DNA of 64,000 nucleotides from Undaria pinnatifida. Its lineage: Eukaryota > Sar > Phaeophyceae > Laminariales > Alariaceae. The notes beneath the pieces are model-generated. The model did not search any database. It was not told the origin of the DNA and was given only the letters and a program-made list of their open reading frames with translations. The stretch spans positions 434,001-498,000 of the forward strand of contig JABAKD010000018.1 of the NCBI GenBank assembly GCA_012845835.1. The letters run 5' to 3'. Below, piece by piece: positions 34,317 through 46,500 of the stretch. How positions within the stretch are numbered: the stretch's first letter is position 1; each line of letters opens with the position of its first letter. The position numbers and the translations under genes are program-made.

Positions 34317-34512
34317 ATGACCATGGAAAGACGTGGTGCTGGGCGGCATTCAAATGTGTCTGCTGCTGCTGTGTCAGTGTTGCTCGTCTCGATCCAGTGT
34401 GCAACTGCCCGAGCTGACCCCACAGGGACTCTTTTTTTGAACACAGGCACTCCCAGGGCGATGGGAGCAGGGCCGACAGTCGAGGTGTACCCAGCTGGTG
34501 GGGCACACAAAG
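34317..34512 (+). CDS. Tyrosinase exon A: start codon and signal peptide
   Basis: 65 codons plus one base. ATG context CCCATGACCATGG. Residues 1-10 are basic, residues 14-33 hydrophobic (VSAAAVSVLLVSIQCATARA) with a likely cleavage after ARA. The mature start is DPTGTLFLNTG, followed by GPTVEVYPAGGAHK. The donor is G|GTAAGC and phase 1. The single leftover G joins AC of exon B to make Asp. The start was chosen because it is the first Met and gives a proper signal peptide. Confidence 0.65.
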
Positions 34513-37500
34513 GTAAGCAGGTCTCGGGGCGTTCGCCCTCTTGCGGTGTGCTGTTTTGCACGATTTATTCCTGATCATAGGCTGTGTACTTCCGCTGCTG
34601 TGTACTGCCGTGTACTTGTAACTTCGAAAAGTCTTGATGGCCTGCCTCTCCAAAACCGAAAACCAGATCTCGGTTTAGCACATTTCCAACTCCTAAATGT
34701 TTTTTATATTTTGTTATACGTTCAAGTGTTTTGTCCTCACTTCGGGACTGCAGTGCTAAAATGATTTTTAAGTACGAATAATTGCGAAAAACAAGCGCCG
34801 TTCGTATTTCGTACATGTATCCGTATGATATCCGTAATCATGCGTGCACAAGGTGTTTGCGGCCGATGCCGCCCGCTCAACGAAGCGAGCCCAATGCCTT
34901 CGTACCCTGGTACCGTGCCTTGTAGCTCACCTACTTCTGCTGTAGTACCAGTATCAAGTACTACTGCTGTACGTAGCATGTAGCATACCTGCCACCAGTA
35001 TCAAGTGTTACTGCTGTATCAGCACCAGGAGCGATTGCTTTGACAAGGAGGGGGCAGAAGGACAGCTGTCAGAGAGAAGATGAATGTCTTCGCAACACCT
35101 CGTGGGAAGCAAGCAGAAGCCAGCAAAATTCCTAAAATACGAAAACCCCATCTTAAGCAGGCAAAAAAAGCAGGGTGGTGTTCGGTAATCTATCCGTCGT
35201 TGTTTTCACCGCCCCGTCTGACGGTCCCAGTATTCCGCCGTCTACCGGCATGTTCCCGTGTTACCGTCTAACGCCAAGGGCGTTACCGACGAAAAATGAA
35301 AAACCGTCTACCGTCAAGAAACTACCGTCACATTTATTGCCGTCAGACGGAATTACCGTTAGATTTATGTTTAACCGTTTACCGGCAACTAAATACCGGC
35401 AACTGTAGATACCGCCAAGAGAGTACCGCCAACACTAGATACCGCCCAAAACGCACCGTCAGTAGTTTGTTGTACTGGATGCCGCGCGACATGTGGCGGA
35501 TGTTTTTTTTTTCTTATATTTTTTTGGTCAGAAGGTTCCACTGGTTCCCTTTCGGGAGAACCTTGTATGCGTGTGTAGACGTGTGGACAGGGAGCGTCGC
35601 GCACCTGCCACCACTCGCACACCACATCACGCCCAGCGTGGTCAGCAGAAGTATGAGCGTGCGGACAGTAAGTTGTATTGGGGGTGGGTCTGCTGCCACT
35701 ACAAGTGAGGACAAGTGAAGAGGCTAGGCCTGCTGCTTCGTCAGTCCCGTCTGCTGCTTCGCCAGACCCTAAGAAAAGAGAAGTAGCTTGCCCGCTTGTT
35801 GTGTAGGCGCCTTTTTTTTGTTCTGCTGGTGGTTGTTGTTTGCATGAGACTGCTCAACCCAGATGTGAGGAAAAGAGAAGTAGTTTATTGCCCGCTTGTG
35901 TAGGGACTTTTTTTTCTGTTTTTCCAGTGGTTGTTGTTTGCATGAGACTGCTCAATCCCGATGTGAAGAAAAGAGAAGTAGCTCGCCCACCTGTGAGGCA
36001 CGCACGTATCCAACAGCAATAGCCAAATACCGGCATTTCTCGTGTTGCCGTTTACCGCCAAGGGTTACCGCCGAAAAACGAAATACCGTCTACCGTCAAG
36101 AACTTACCGTCGTGTTGCATTACCGCCGAAATATTACCGGCATGTTTTAGGTTTACCGTTTCCGTCAAGGCAGTTACCGTCAGATATCGAAATACCGTCA
36201 ACCTTCGAAAAATTACCGTCGTGTCCTATTACCACCGACGTAGTTACCGGCACATTTTGGTTTTACCGTTTCCGTCAAGGCAGTTACCGTCAAATAACGA
36301 AATGCCGACTACCGGCAGCAAAACTACCGGAAAATGGCAGTACCGCCCCGTCTGAGACCGCCTAAAATATCGTTACCGAACACCACCCCGAAAAAAAGGA
36401 GTTACCTTGTACTTTTCACGAAAAACACAACATATCGCGTTTGTTTGCTCGGACTCCGACGTTTCGCTGCACAACCTCCACCTTCTTTAAGAAAGAAAAG
36501 TTTGAAATTCGTCAGCTGTGAGTTGGATCAAATGGGTCGAAACTCACCGTTGTACGCTGTGGGGCACTTCGGTCGCGCGTTTTTACTCTTTGAAGATGTG
36601 TGAGTCTCCTGCATTTTGTCGGCGGTGATTGCCGTCCATAATCGTTCTGCCTACTCATACTATGTAACTCGTATGGAGAGCTACAAGAGCTGAACCTAGT
36701 ATACCTATCTGTTTTCCCACATATGATTTCCCCCTGACCTATGCATGTACGCTATGCCGTTGCTTCCTAGAGGTCAGGTCGTTCCTAGCGATCTGAAAAC
36801 AGTCACTATTTCGTAGGGCTGGGCACTGGCTAACTAAGTCAGTATCGATCATGCTGTGGTAAAAACCAATCAGTGCACTGAACTGCAGCAGTGTACTGGC
36901 CGAGCGAAGCGAGTAACGTCGAGCGAAGCGGGACTGCCGAGCGTAGCGCGACCAATAGACCCCCCCCCGGCTGGTGAGAGTGGGGTGCTGGAGGCGCCGC
37001 CGGAGCGCTCAAAAGTACGCATTTTCGCTTCATTTCCCATCACAATCGGGGCTCAAAAACTGTATTGGCCGGACGGGGGTGGTTGCGGTCATGTACACAG
37101 AAAAAATAAAGAAAAAACCAAGAAATATATATGCAACGTGTAGCGATGATGTGACGTTCTTCATGTTGGTGTTCGCGCAAGTGCATTATAAGTCGTTCTC
37201 ACGTATCATACTTTAACTGATATTTTATATTTACTGTTATTCCATCGCTCCTACCCTTCAAGTCTTAGGGCACCGAGTACTAGGCTCTCACCAGCAAACT
37301 CAACACAGGAACGCACAGACAATAAAAAATCCCCAAAAAAATGAAGAACAAAGAAAAAAACGAATGAACGCTTCTCGTACAGGTAACCGGTATCAGGTAT
37401 CAGGTACTCAGCGCAGGGGAAAATCCTAACATGAACAAATGGAAGAAAGGAACGCGTGAAAAATCTCAACAACCGGGGTGGCGGAGATGTTTTGGCGTAC

Positions 37501-40500
37501 AAACAGGGAAACAGGCGAAAGGAAGAAACGCGTGAAAAGGAGCCGGGGGGGTGGCGGATATCTTTCAGCCAACACGCAAAAAAACTATTGCCCAAAATTT
37601 TTCGAGTGAACAACAAAGAAAGAGGGAAAGAACACAGAGCTGACAAAAGACAACATAGTAAACATAGACGAGCAGCTAAAGGATACGCCGCAACTCCGTA
37701 TTACAAACCAGGTATCTGCAACAACAAAAATACACGACAGTCCTTAAAAACGAGGAGTACAACACTTAAAGAGGGAGGAAGAGAGGGTTTGAAGGGGGGG
37801 TTGGGGGAGAGCCGGACAAGTACTGTAACTCATTCGCCAGCATTGGATGGGTTTCCGTACTATAACATGGCGTGTTTATTGGACGTGTCAAATACTAAAT
37901 ACTATTAATAGCGAATATACTGGCCGGGTCAATCAGTCGATTAGTACTGCCAGTAGACTACTACGTCCAGTGCACACTGAGCCAGTGCCCAGCCTTACCA
38001 TTTCATGACGAAAAGTGGATTCGTGACGTCACCACATCTTTTTACCATCTTTGTCGGGAATTGTTTGTGGCTATTCTTGTCGCGTTGTGTTTGTCACGCA
38101 TTGAGCGCTATCTCGAGGGACTTTGTTTTTTCTACAGCCGTCCACTTTTTCGGCTCGTGGCGAAAAAAAAAACGAATAACACGATTTCGCCAAAACGTGT
38201 CCCGTTCTTGTGCTGTCGCTATTCGTGACAGATGATCGCGTTTATTGTTTGTTATATACCTTACCCTTACCCGGCCCCCATTGCCGCCACCGCCAACGCC
38301 GCCACCACCAAACCCGACGCCACCGCCACCGCCACCGCACCCACCGGCACCTACACCGCGGCAACAAGATGGAGATCCGCTTGGGAAGGACTCACCGTGG
38401 TTCTCAGGGTCGTCGAGCAAGGACGGTCCTGGCGATGTGTCTCTGGGGCTGGCGGTGAGCAGCGAATACAAGGCCATTACCGGCTCTCCCTGGCCTAACA
38501 TTGTCGAGCCGTACCGCAAGACGACTCTTACCGCCATCTCGCAGCTTGGTGATCCTGAAAGGGACTTCTACACGTGGTCGTTTGAGGATGGCACCACCTT
38601 AGAAGGAAGGTGAGACGCTCGCTACGGTAGGTGTAGTGACGCGTGCGACGGTAGAGGCACTGTACCTCTATTCATCGAGAACTTTTTTTCCTTAATGACG
38701 GGGCTCCTTAACCCCGAAATCCCACCCTATACTAAATTCAAGTAAAATTGTCCGCAAGAAGGGTTTCCAGTAGTGAAGGCGTTAACCCAAAACCTTCAGA
38801 ATATAATTATTGTTTCCTAAATCTGAAATATTTTCACACCTGGGTCATGGGTTTGGTTATCCGGTTGCTCTGTCGCTTTGCTCAAACTACGGATTTGTGT
38901 GGGGTATAGAGCTGCTGGAGTGTAAAGCGTAGGAAACAAAACGGTGCACCTTTCAATCGCATCATGGTGCCTAGCGCTGTGTTTGCCGAAACGACTCGGG
39001 TTTAACGTGGGGCACCTCAACTGAAGAGCTGATCAGTAAACTGGATACCCGCTTTAAGAGCGCCTCGTGACAAGCGGTAGCAAACGCCCTTAACTACACG
39101 TTGCTCTTATCTGTAGTGGGAAATGTGCATAGCTTTTAGGATAGGCGTGACATGCCGATTTGACCGCTCTCAAGTCCCGAACGCTCTTTTCCGGGGCGCT
39201 CTTAACCCCGTGTAGAGCCCTTAATCCCTCCCTATACTAAATTCAAGCAGTTTTTTCCCCAGAAAGGGTTTCCAGTAGCGAAGGCGGTAAATCGGGGTAC
39301 CCACAGTAGCACTGTTTATGCGAGAACGGTTCGAAATGACGTTGGCCTCCTCAACTGAACAACTATACAGTACCAGATCGACGTTTTGGATGGGTGGAAA
39401 TATCAGTTTCGTGTGCAGAACACACAACAGTAGTATAGACCTGTCATTAGCGGAGGGTTTGAGAGAACCCTCGATAGTTTCTACCGTCGAGAGACGCGAT
39501 ATCGGCTGACTATGTTCAGTTCTTCATGCCGTAGTGATCCCTCTACAGTGCCGTTGTGTGCACTATAGATGGAAATACCAGCACTGTGGCGACAACCGGC
39601 ACTGCTCCGCAACGCTGCCGCTACTTGTAATTTCCCATCTGTGCCAAGCGATATCAAAGGCACTATATCGGGCAACCGGCTCTACTCAACCCGCTCTATT
39701 GAGTCACCTATACTGTCCATGCGTATTCGTGTAAACCAGGGCTTTCCGCGGGTGGGATTACTTCTCGCGGGTCGGTTCGGGTCAGAGTGACCCGACCCAA
39801 TCGGTGATGTTTCAAACCCTGGCGTCCCGACCCAACCCCACCCGACCCCACCCGATCCGACCCGACCAGACCCGACCCGATCCGTGAGATTCCAAACACC
39901 TTCCGAAAACGCCTGGCGAGACTTTAAACCTCCTCACCCGTGAAAAACCCTGGTTGTAGCGTAGCTGGTAGGCGGTAGGATTGTTTAACTAGCTTAGGGC
40001 ACATTTGACACCACAGCGGATTATTGGGTGGGTGGCGCTGCTCCTCGCGCCAGGAGCTTCAGAATTCCTGGGCTCACCGCTATCGCAGCATTCATATGTT
40101 GTGCGCACACAGGTGTGGGCGTGATGGTCGGCGTGTGTGACTGCTAGTGAATACGCCATGTAGATCGTATGCTACCTCTACTCCCTTCCCCGGGAAGCTC
40201 CTCTCCTGGCACCAGCCCCAGGTCGTTCTTGCCCCAACCCAGTCACTCTGCCCCCCTAGCCCCTAGCCCCCCCTCCCCGCTCCGGTAGTGTACGCGAGCA
40301 TTTTTTCTTATTATATGAAATAAAGAGTGAAAACCGAGAAATCTCTGGGTTAGAGTTAGGGTTAGGGTTAGGGTTAGTGCTACTGCTGGGACTGTTGCCT
40401 GCTCGCACTCCGATGCGACTGCTTGCTACTAGGCTAGCCAGCTAGGTCGGGAAGATTCCACAACACCTCCGCAAGGGCGTGGCGCAATTGCAGTTCCAGA

Positions 40501-43500
40501 CTTGTATTCTAATTTCTATGTAGTTTTTTTAATTATTGGTGTAGGCAGTCCCCCCGCTCGCGACATCCGTTATTTCCTACTACCCCGCCTCCGTCCACTT
40601 CAGCCCCTCACCTCTACCCACTCCACCCTTTCCCCTTCCCCCGCCTCCTTTTTTCCATATTTTTGCTAACCCCTGTTTCCCCCTTACACACGTTACTTAT
40701 TTACCCCCACCGCCCCTGCCCCCCCAACCGCGATCCACGTATTTATCCCCACCGCCCCTGCCCCCCTAACCGCGATCCTCCCGTCGCCCCCTCCCCACCC
40801 ACTGCCACCCCCCCCTAGTCACCAATCGCTGCTACCTCCCCTCCGCTTCACCTCCTTACCCCTCCCGCGCTCCACACGCCCACTTGCCGGTTAGTTTTCT
40901 TGTACTTTTGTCAGAATGCGCGTAGTCAGGCTCTATCAAGAGTCCTAACTCGAGAGACCCCCTCCCACCCCCCCCTCCCCCCCCAAACACCCTTCCATTC
41001 CCATTCTACGCTACCCCACCCGGCCCGGGCTCCTGAGTCTCCCTTACCTTTCCATCTTGTCGCCCCCTCCCCCAACCCTTCCCCTAACCTTGATCTTTTT
41101 CACCTACAACCTCACCTCCCCCACGCTCTCCTTGCCAAACCTCCATCCCAATTCTTACCTACCCCCCCCCCCCGTCTGACCCCATATGCTCTGCATGCTC
41201 CATACCCCCGACCCCCATACCCCCCCCATCCCAACCCCACTCTGCCCCTCCCATATCCGCCACCCCACCTTTCCTGACCGTATCTATCCTTCGCTTGTGT
41301 CACCCACCGCCCCACCTACCCCGCCCTCTCCGTACCGCGCCCCACAATCGTTGCCCTCCTAACCCATCCACCGCCATCCCCCTCGGTTATTTCACCAGAC
41401 ATAACCACCCTACCTCCTATGCCCCCCCCCCCCTTAACACTACGAGTCGCCGAGTATCCCACGGTCCTTCGCGCTTGGTAGAAGCGTATCTTCTTGCTTT
41501 GTGAGAGCCGGACGTGCTCCGTCCACGACGTTATGGGGATGCGAGGGTCTTTGCTCCTAAGGACCACGGCCATGCGTGGTGTGACTATACCCCCCACCCC
41601 CCCACTCGCCCACCCACCCGCTCTCCCCCACGCAATTCGGCAACTCATCACGCGGTGTGTACAGGCACGTAGCGCATATATTCACGACGATCCACTCCAC
41701 TCCACCCCACCCCACCGCGCCCATCCGTACCCGACCCAGCCCGACCCGACTCCTGCCCCAACCCTTCCCCGCTTTGCCCCGCTACTCTGACCCCCCACCG
41801 TATCGATTTCATACCCCACCCCACCCCACCCTACCCCGTCGAACCCCTCATATGCTACCTGAGCCCAGCGCCTCATATGCGAGGGTCTATGCTCCTGAGG
41901 ACCACCGCCATGCATGCTGTGATTATCCTCTCACCCACCCATCCGCTCACCCCTCCGCCAATCGTCGATTTACCGCCCGGTGTGTACAGGCACGTGGAGC
42001 ATATGTTCACTACTGTTGGTCGGCAGCAGGTCACTCTATCACAGTCGTTCGCATCTACCGGAGAAACGTACACCACGGAGGCAACCATCATGGTCAAGGT
42101 GCGAGGCACTTGAAAAATCGAATATTCTCGTACAAGATGCGCCAGTAGTATTGAAACGCGTACAGAACAGGCCTCTTGTTATACATGGTACGGCACAGCG
42201 GTGCAATATTTTGTTTTTTGGAGTGTCCTCACTTGGACTTCTGTACCTCTCAGCCGAAACCAGATTTCGAGTAAACTTAAAATGCAAACCGGTGAACTAG
42301 CCTATGGCCTAGATGTACCGACGAAAAAAAACGGGGGAAAAAAAGGCGTTTCCGATGATTTTCGGTTAGGGAGCCACATCTTTCTCAGTTTTTTTTTTTG
42401 CCGAACAATGCTAACTCTATCGTAGCACGCGTCTTGTGTTACCAGTTTTCTTTTTGTTGCCGAACAGTATCAAGTCTATCGTAGCACGCGTCTTGTGGTG
42501 TGGCTCTCGTGCGGTTCCAATGTTATGAAATAGTATAGAACGGGTAACATATTTTGTGGCCCTTGTGTGGTTCCAGTATTAAGATGTACTTGGTAGTATA
42601 GAAGACGCGAAACATTGTGCCACCCGCTTGTGGTTCCAAATTTAGGATACATGGTAGAGAATGCGGAACATGGTGTGGAACACGGATTATTGTGCAACCG
42701 GCCTGTGGGTCCAGTGTTACACTGGAGCCGCCTATGCTAGACATTATGCTGTTTGTCGCGAAGCGAAACGTGTGATATTGGGGCCACCATCATGGTCAAC
42801 GCGCGAGGCCTGGAGAAAGCGAATTATTCGTATGGAGAACAGTATGGCCGGCGCTTGGTTCCATTATTAAGATGTAGTGTACAAAATATTATTGATTGCA
42901 TGGCCCGTGTGCGGATGCCATGGTTGGACTATTAAGTTAGCTCTACAGTTAAAATAAACGCGAAATAACGCCAATGAAAAAACAAGAATATGGCATATCT
43001 ATACCAAGATAAGAGGTGCACCATTTTTTTTCATGAAGCTACTCATTTAAGAAGCTCTGCGGTCCCCCCAAAAACTGATTTTGAGGTCAAACAAAGGTCA
43101 TTTTGTGGTAAAAAAAACCCATGGCCTGTGTATACAAGAAAAAAGTCGTAGTGCAAAAACAAGAATGAAAGAAATTCCGACGGCTTTGGGTTAAGGAGTC
43201 CCGTCGAAATCCAGAAAAATATTTTAGCAGAGAGAAGTGCATCCTCTATCGTAGCGCGCGTGAAATACATATGGGAGGGTCGAAAAATAGCAAGTTTTCA
43301 CCTTCCAGAGAGACGATATGGCGCGGCCCGCATGTTATTCCACCGTTACTGCCGCCGCCTGTGAGGGGCCTGCTGTGAGCCTACAAGCGAAACGCGGAAG
43401 GCAAGGTTCAGGCCGCCGTCATGGTTGAAGTGTGAGGCGTGTGGAAAAAAAAAGTTCTTGTTAGGTGTAAGCGTAACGTATGACGTGTGACGTGTGACAT

Positions 43501-46500
43501 TCAGGCCACGACCAGGGTTAAAGTGGGAGGCATGTAAAAAGAACAAATCCCGCTAGATATTTTCTTTCTTGTAAACGCGAAACGTACTGTTTGTCGACGA
43601 GCGAAACGTTCACCATTGGGGCGACCGACCATCACGGTCAAGGCTCGAGGCATAGAAAACCCAGTAATTCGTAAAGGGTATACCATGGAAAACGAAATGT
43701 TGTGTGACCATGGAAAACGTAATGTTGTGTGACCCGCGCATGGTTCCATTGTTAGGATATATTGTAGCAAAGGCGGCGTATTGCGTGGCCCGCGTGTGGT
43801 GCCAGTTATTTTTACTAGCAAGATACCTCTGGAGTTAAGATATACTCAAATTAACGCAATAAAAAACACTAATGACGTAAACTAGGATGAGAGGTACACC
43901 CGTTTTTTTATGGGGCTCTTCACACGAAAAAACACGCTACAGCGTAGATCCCGCGTAGTGCCACTATTCAGAGCATTTAGGTATAGCTCTTAGTTTTGAG
44001 CAGCAGAGCTGTTCAGGGGTCGGATCACGTCTCGCGGGTCGGATCGGAGCAGGGTGAACTGATATGACCCGTCCCGTGAGACTTGAAAACCTCCCGGCCG
44101 GACCCGAGCTGACCCGTGGTATTTGGACCACCTCCTGGCCCGACCCGACTCAACCCGCGAGTTGTTGAAGACCTCCTGTTCCGACCTCTGGGCCTAGCCA
44201 TGCCCCGTGAAAGTACCCGAGAAAGACGCGAACTGACGACTAAAAAATGAAATATATGCGATATCAGGGTAAATATTCAATGCAGTTAGCTTTTCACGCT
44301 CGAGAGAGATTGTGTGGTGCAACCTGCGTGTTGACCCATTAATACTGGAACCGCATACCTATTCAGAGAACCCACATGGTTAAAGTGTGAGGCATCAAAA
44401 ATAAAAAAAATGATTCCTATTGGATGGATGTACTGTAGTATGGTGAACGCGAAACTTCGTGTGACCTGCGCGTGGTTCGAATTTCCATCCGTGAACTCCC
44501 GCCATCTCACAGGTTTCGCTGTCCCCCTTTCTACCTTTCTACCAGTAATTGGTGGTAATGAGGCCCGACCTCAATATACCTGCAGGAGTCTAGTTTGCGA
44601 CGCTCTTGAACAATTGTGAAATATTAGCTGTGTTATTGCTTGACTATTGATAGCTCCAAGAGCGAGGCGGACCTGCATCCATAGGTTAAGTCGTTGTGAG
44701 GCAAGAAATAAAGACTACTTCATATTATGTGCAAGCGAAACGTACAATGCTCAGGCTGCCACCATGGATAAAATGTGAGGCATGCAAACAAAGAATAATA
44801 AAACTCGTATTTCATGTAGCAAGGGTTCAGCGAAAAATACCGTGTGACTAGTGTGTGGTTCCGATCTCCAAACCGTGCAACTCCAGCCATCGCACGACTT
44901 TAGCTGTCGCGCGTTCTGGAACCTTCCCGTATGTTGCTGACGCAGGCCGCGCTAGGAGTGGCACCTTTTGGTCACCGGTAAATTTGTGAATGACGCTGGG
45001 CTCCTTGACCGTAGATTTAGGGGAGGCCATTCTTTTTTTGCGTTCCGATGCTACTTTACACCTAGGCCGTGGGATTGATCTTCGGGTGGCGCTTGCTTTT
45101 TTGTGTCAAGTTATTGAGTTCGTTTTTGGAGGGGTGGGGGTGTAGAGCTCCAAGAGTGAGTGAGGAGTCTCCGAAAACAAAAATTCGCACATCTACCGGA
45201 GCATGTGTTTTCTGTCACCTAAGAACAGCATTTTTAGGAAAAAAATAGCATTTTTTTTTTCTTTTTGCAGTTCACTCCTTTTTGAGGTGGAAAAAACTGT
45301 GACCCGCACGGTGTCTGTCATCTGACAATGTGCGGCGTGAGCGTCGATCAAACCAAACGGCGAATCAGCAGCAAAGTAAGGACAGCGCCAAATCAAGAGT
45401 AAACGTATGACAACCGAATTCGGATTAACGCACGAACAGCCCTCCCGAACACCAACAACCCCATACCCAATTATTGTTGTTGTTTCTTACCTTTGCAGTA
45501 CGTACGGCGAGAGATCCGGCAGCTGACGGATAGAGACAGGGAGGCGTTTCTGACCGCGATGGAAGTCATCTACCGCCTTGACCCCAACGTCGGGAGAAGC
45601 CGCTACGGAGACGAGTTTAAGGTGGGCCGACGACGTATGGGAAGAACGCATGCCGTCCCCTTCCTTCTCCCGCGTACGCGAAACCGTCGAATCTCTCTAC
45701 TGCGATGGAGAAGGGGAATCAAGTACACCGCTCCCTTCCCCCCCGAAAGGCGACCCCGCCCCCCCCGCCGCCAGTGCGAAGCCATCACAACTCCCTACGG
45801 GATTTACTACGGGTGTGCGCGTCTGTTCGTTGTCATCAGTTGGTCTGGTCTGGGTCAGTTTGGCTTGTGTTTTGTTTTGTTTGGTTTGGTTCGTTTACTG
45901 CCGTTTTGAGACACGACGGAGGTTGTCTGCGTCCTTGACCCCGCCATCGGTAGAAGCCGTTGCGGATACGAGATCTGGGTGGGTTGATGATACAAGAAGG
46001 GAACTCCTCACCCGCCCGCGCTTTGAGTGCATGAAGTGTCGGCCTGGTCGGTGGAATTCCGACGTGCTCTGTCCCGCCATGGCAGGGGTGCGAGAGTGTT
46101 TTGTCTTCAAGACTGCGGCTATGCACGGAATTAACTACACCCCCACCAGAGGGAAACTCCCGCCCCTTGTTCCCTTGGCGAAAAAAAGTGGAACCCCTTG
46201 TTGTTTGCTTATAGCGCAGGCTTGCGTTGTTGTCGTGTTTTGGTGTAGTTTGATTGACAAGGGAGAAGAAAGTATTCCACATCCCCCCTCCCCTACCGTG
46301 TGAAGATACTGCAACTCCCTATGGATGCTTTGTAGGCGGGGTGTTTTGTAACGAATGCGTGCGTGCTTGTCGTCGTGGCCTGGTCTGGCTTGAATGACAA
46401 GGGGGAGGATGTGTATGCCATTCTCCTTTCGATCGCCCACCTCCCCTGTGTGGTGCAGCGCGACTCCCTACGGCTATGTGTAGCGAAGAGGTTCACAGTT

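Noticed and set aside
34021-34653. 210-codon minus-strand ORF
   Set aside because: Lies antisense to tyrosinase exon A, which has a signal peptide and a phase-matched donor; no recognisable family.
37251-37646. 131-codon minus-strand and overlapping 150-codon plus-strand ORFs
   Set aside because: Phe/Leu/Ser-rich frames over a local duplication in intron B-C with no domain or splice support.
40348-40377. Telomere end
   Set aside because: Only about four units, flanked by unique and gene sequence on both sides.
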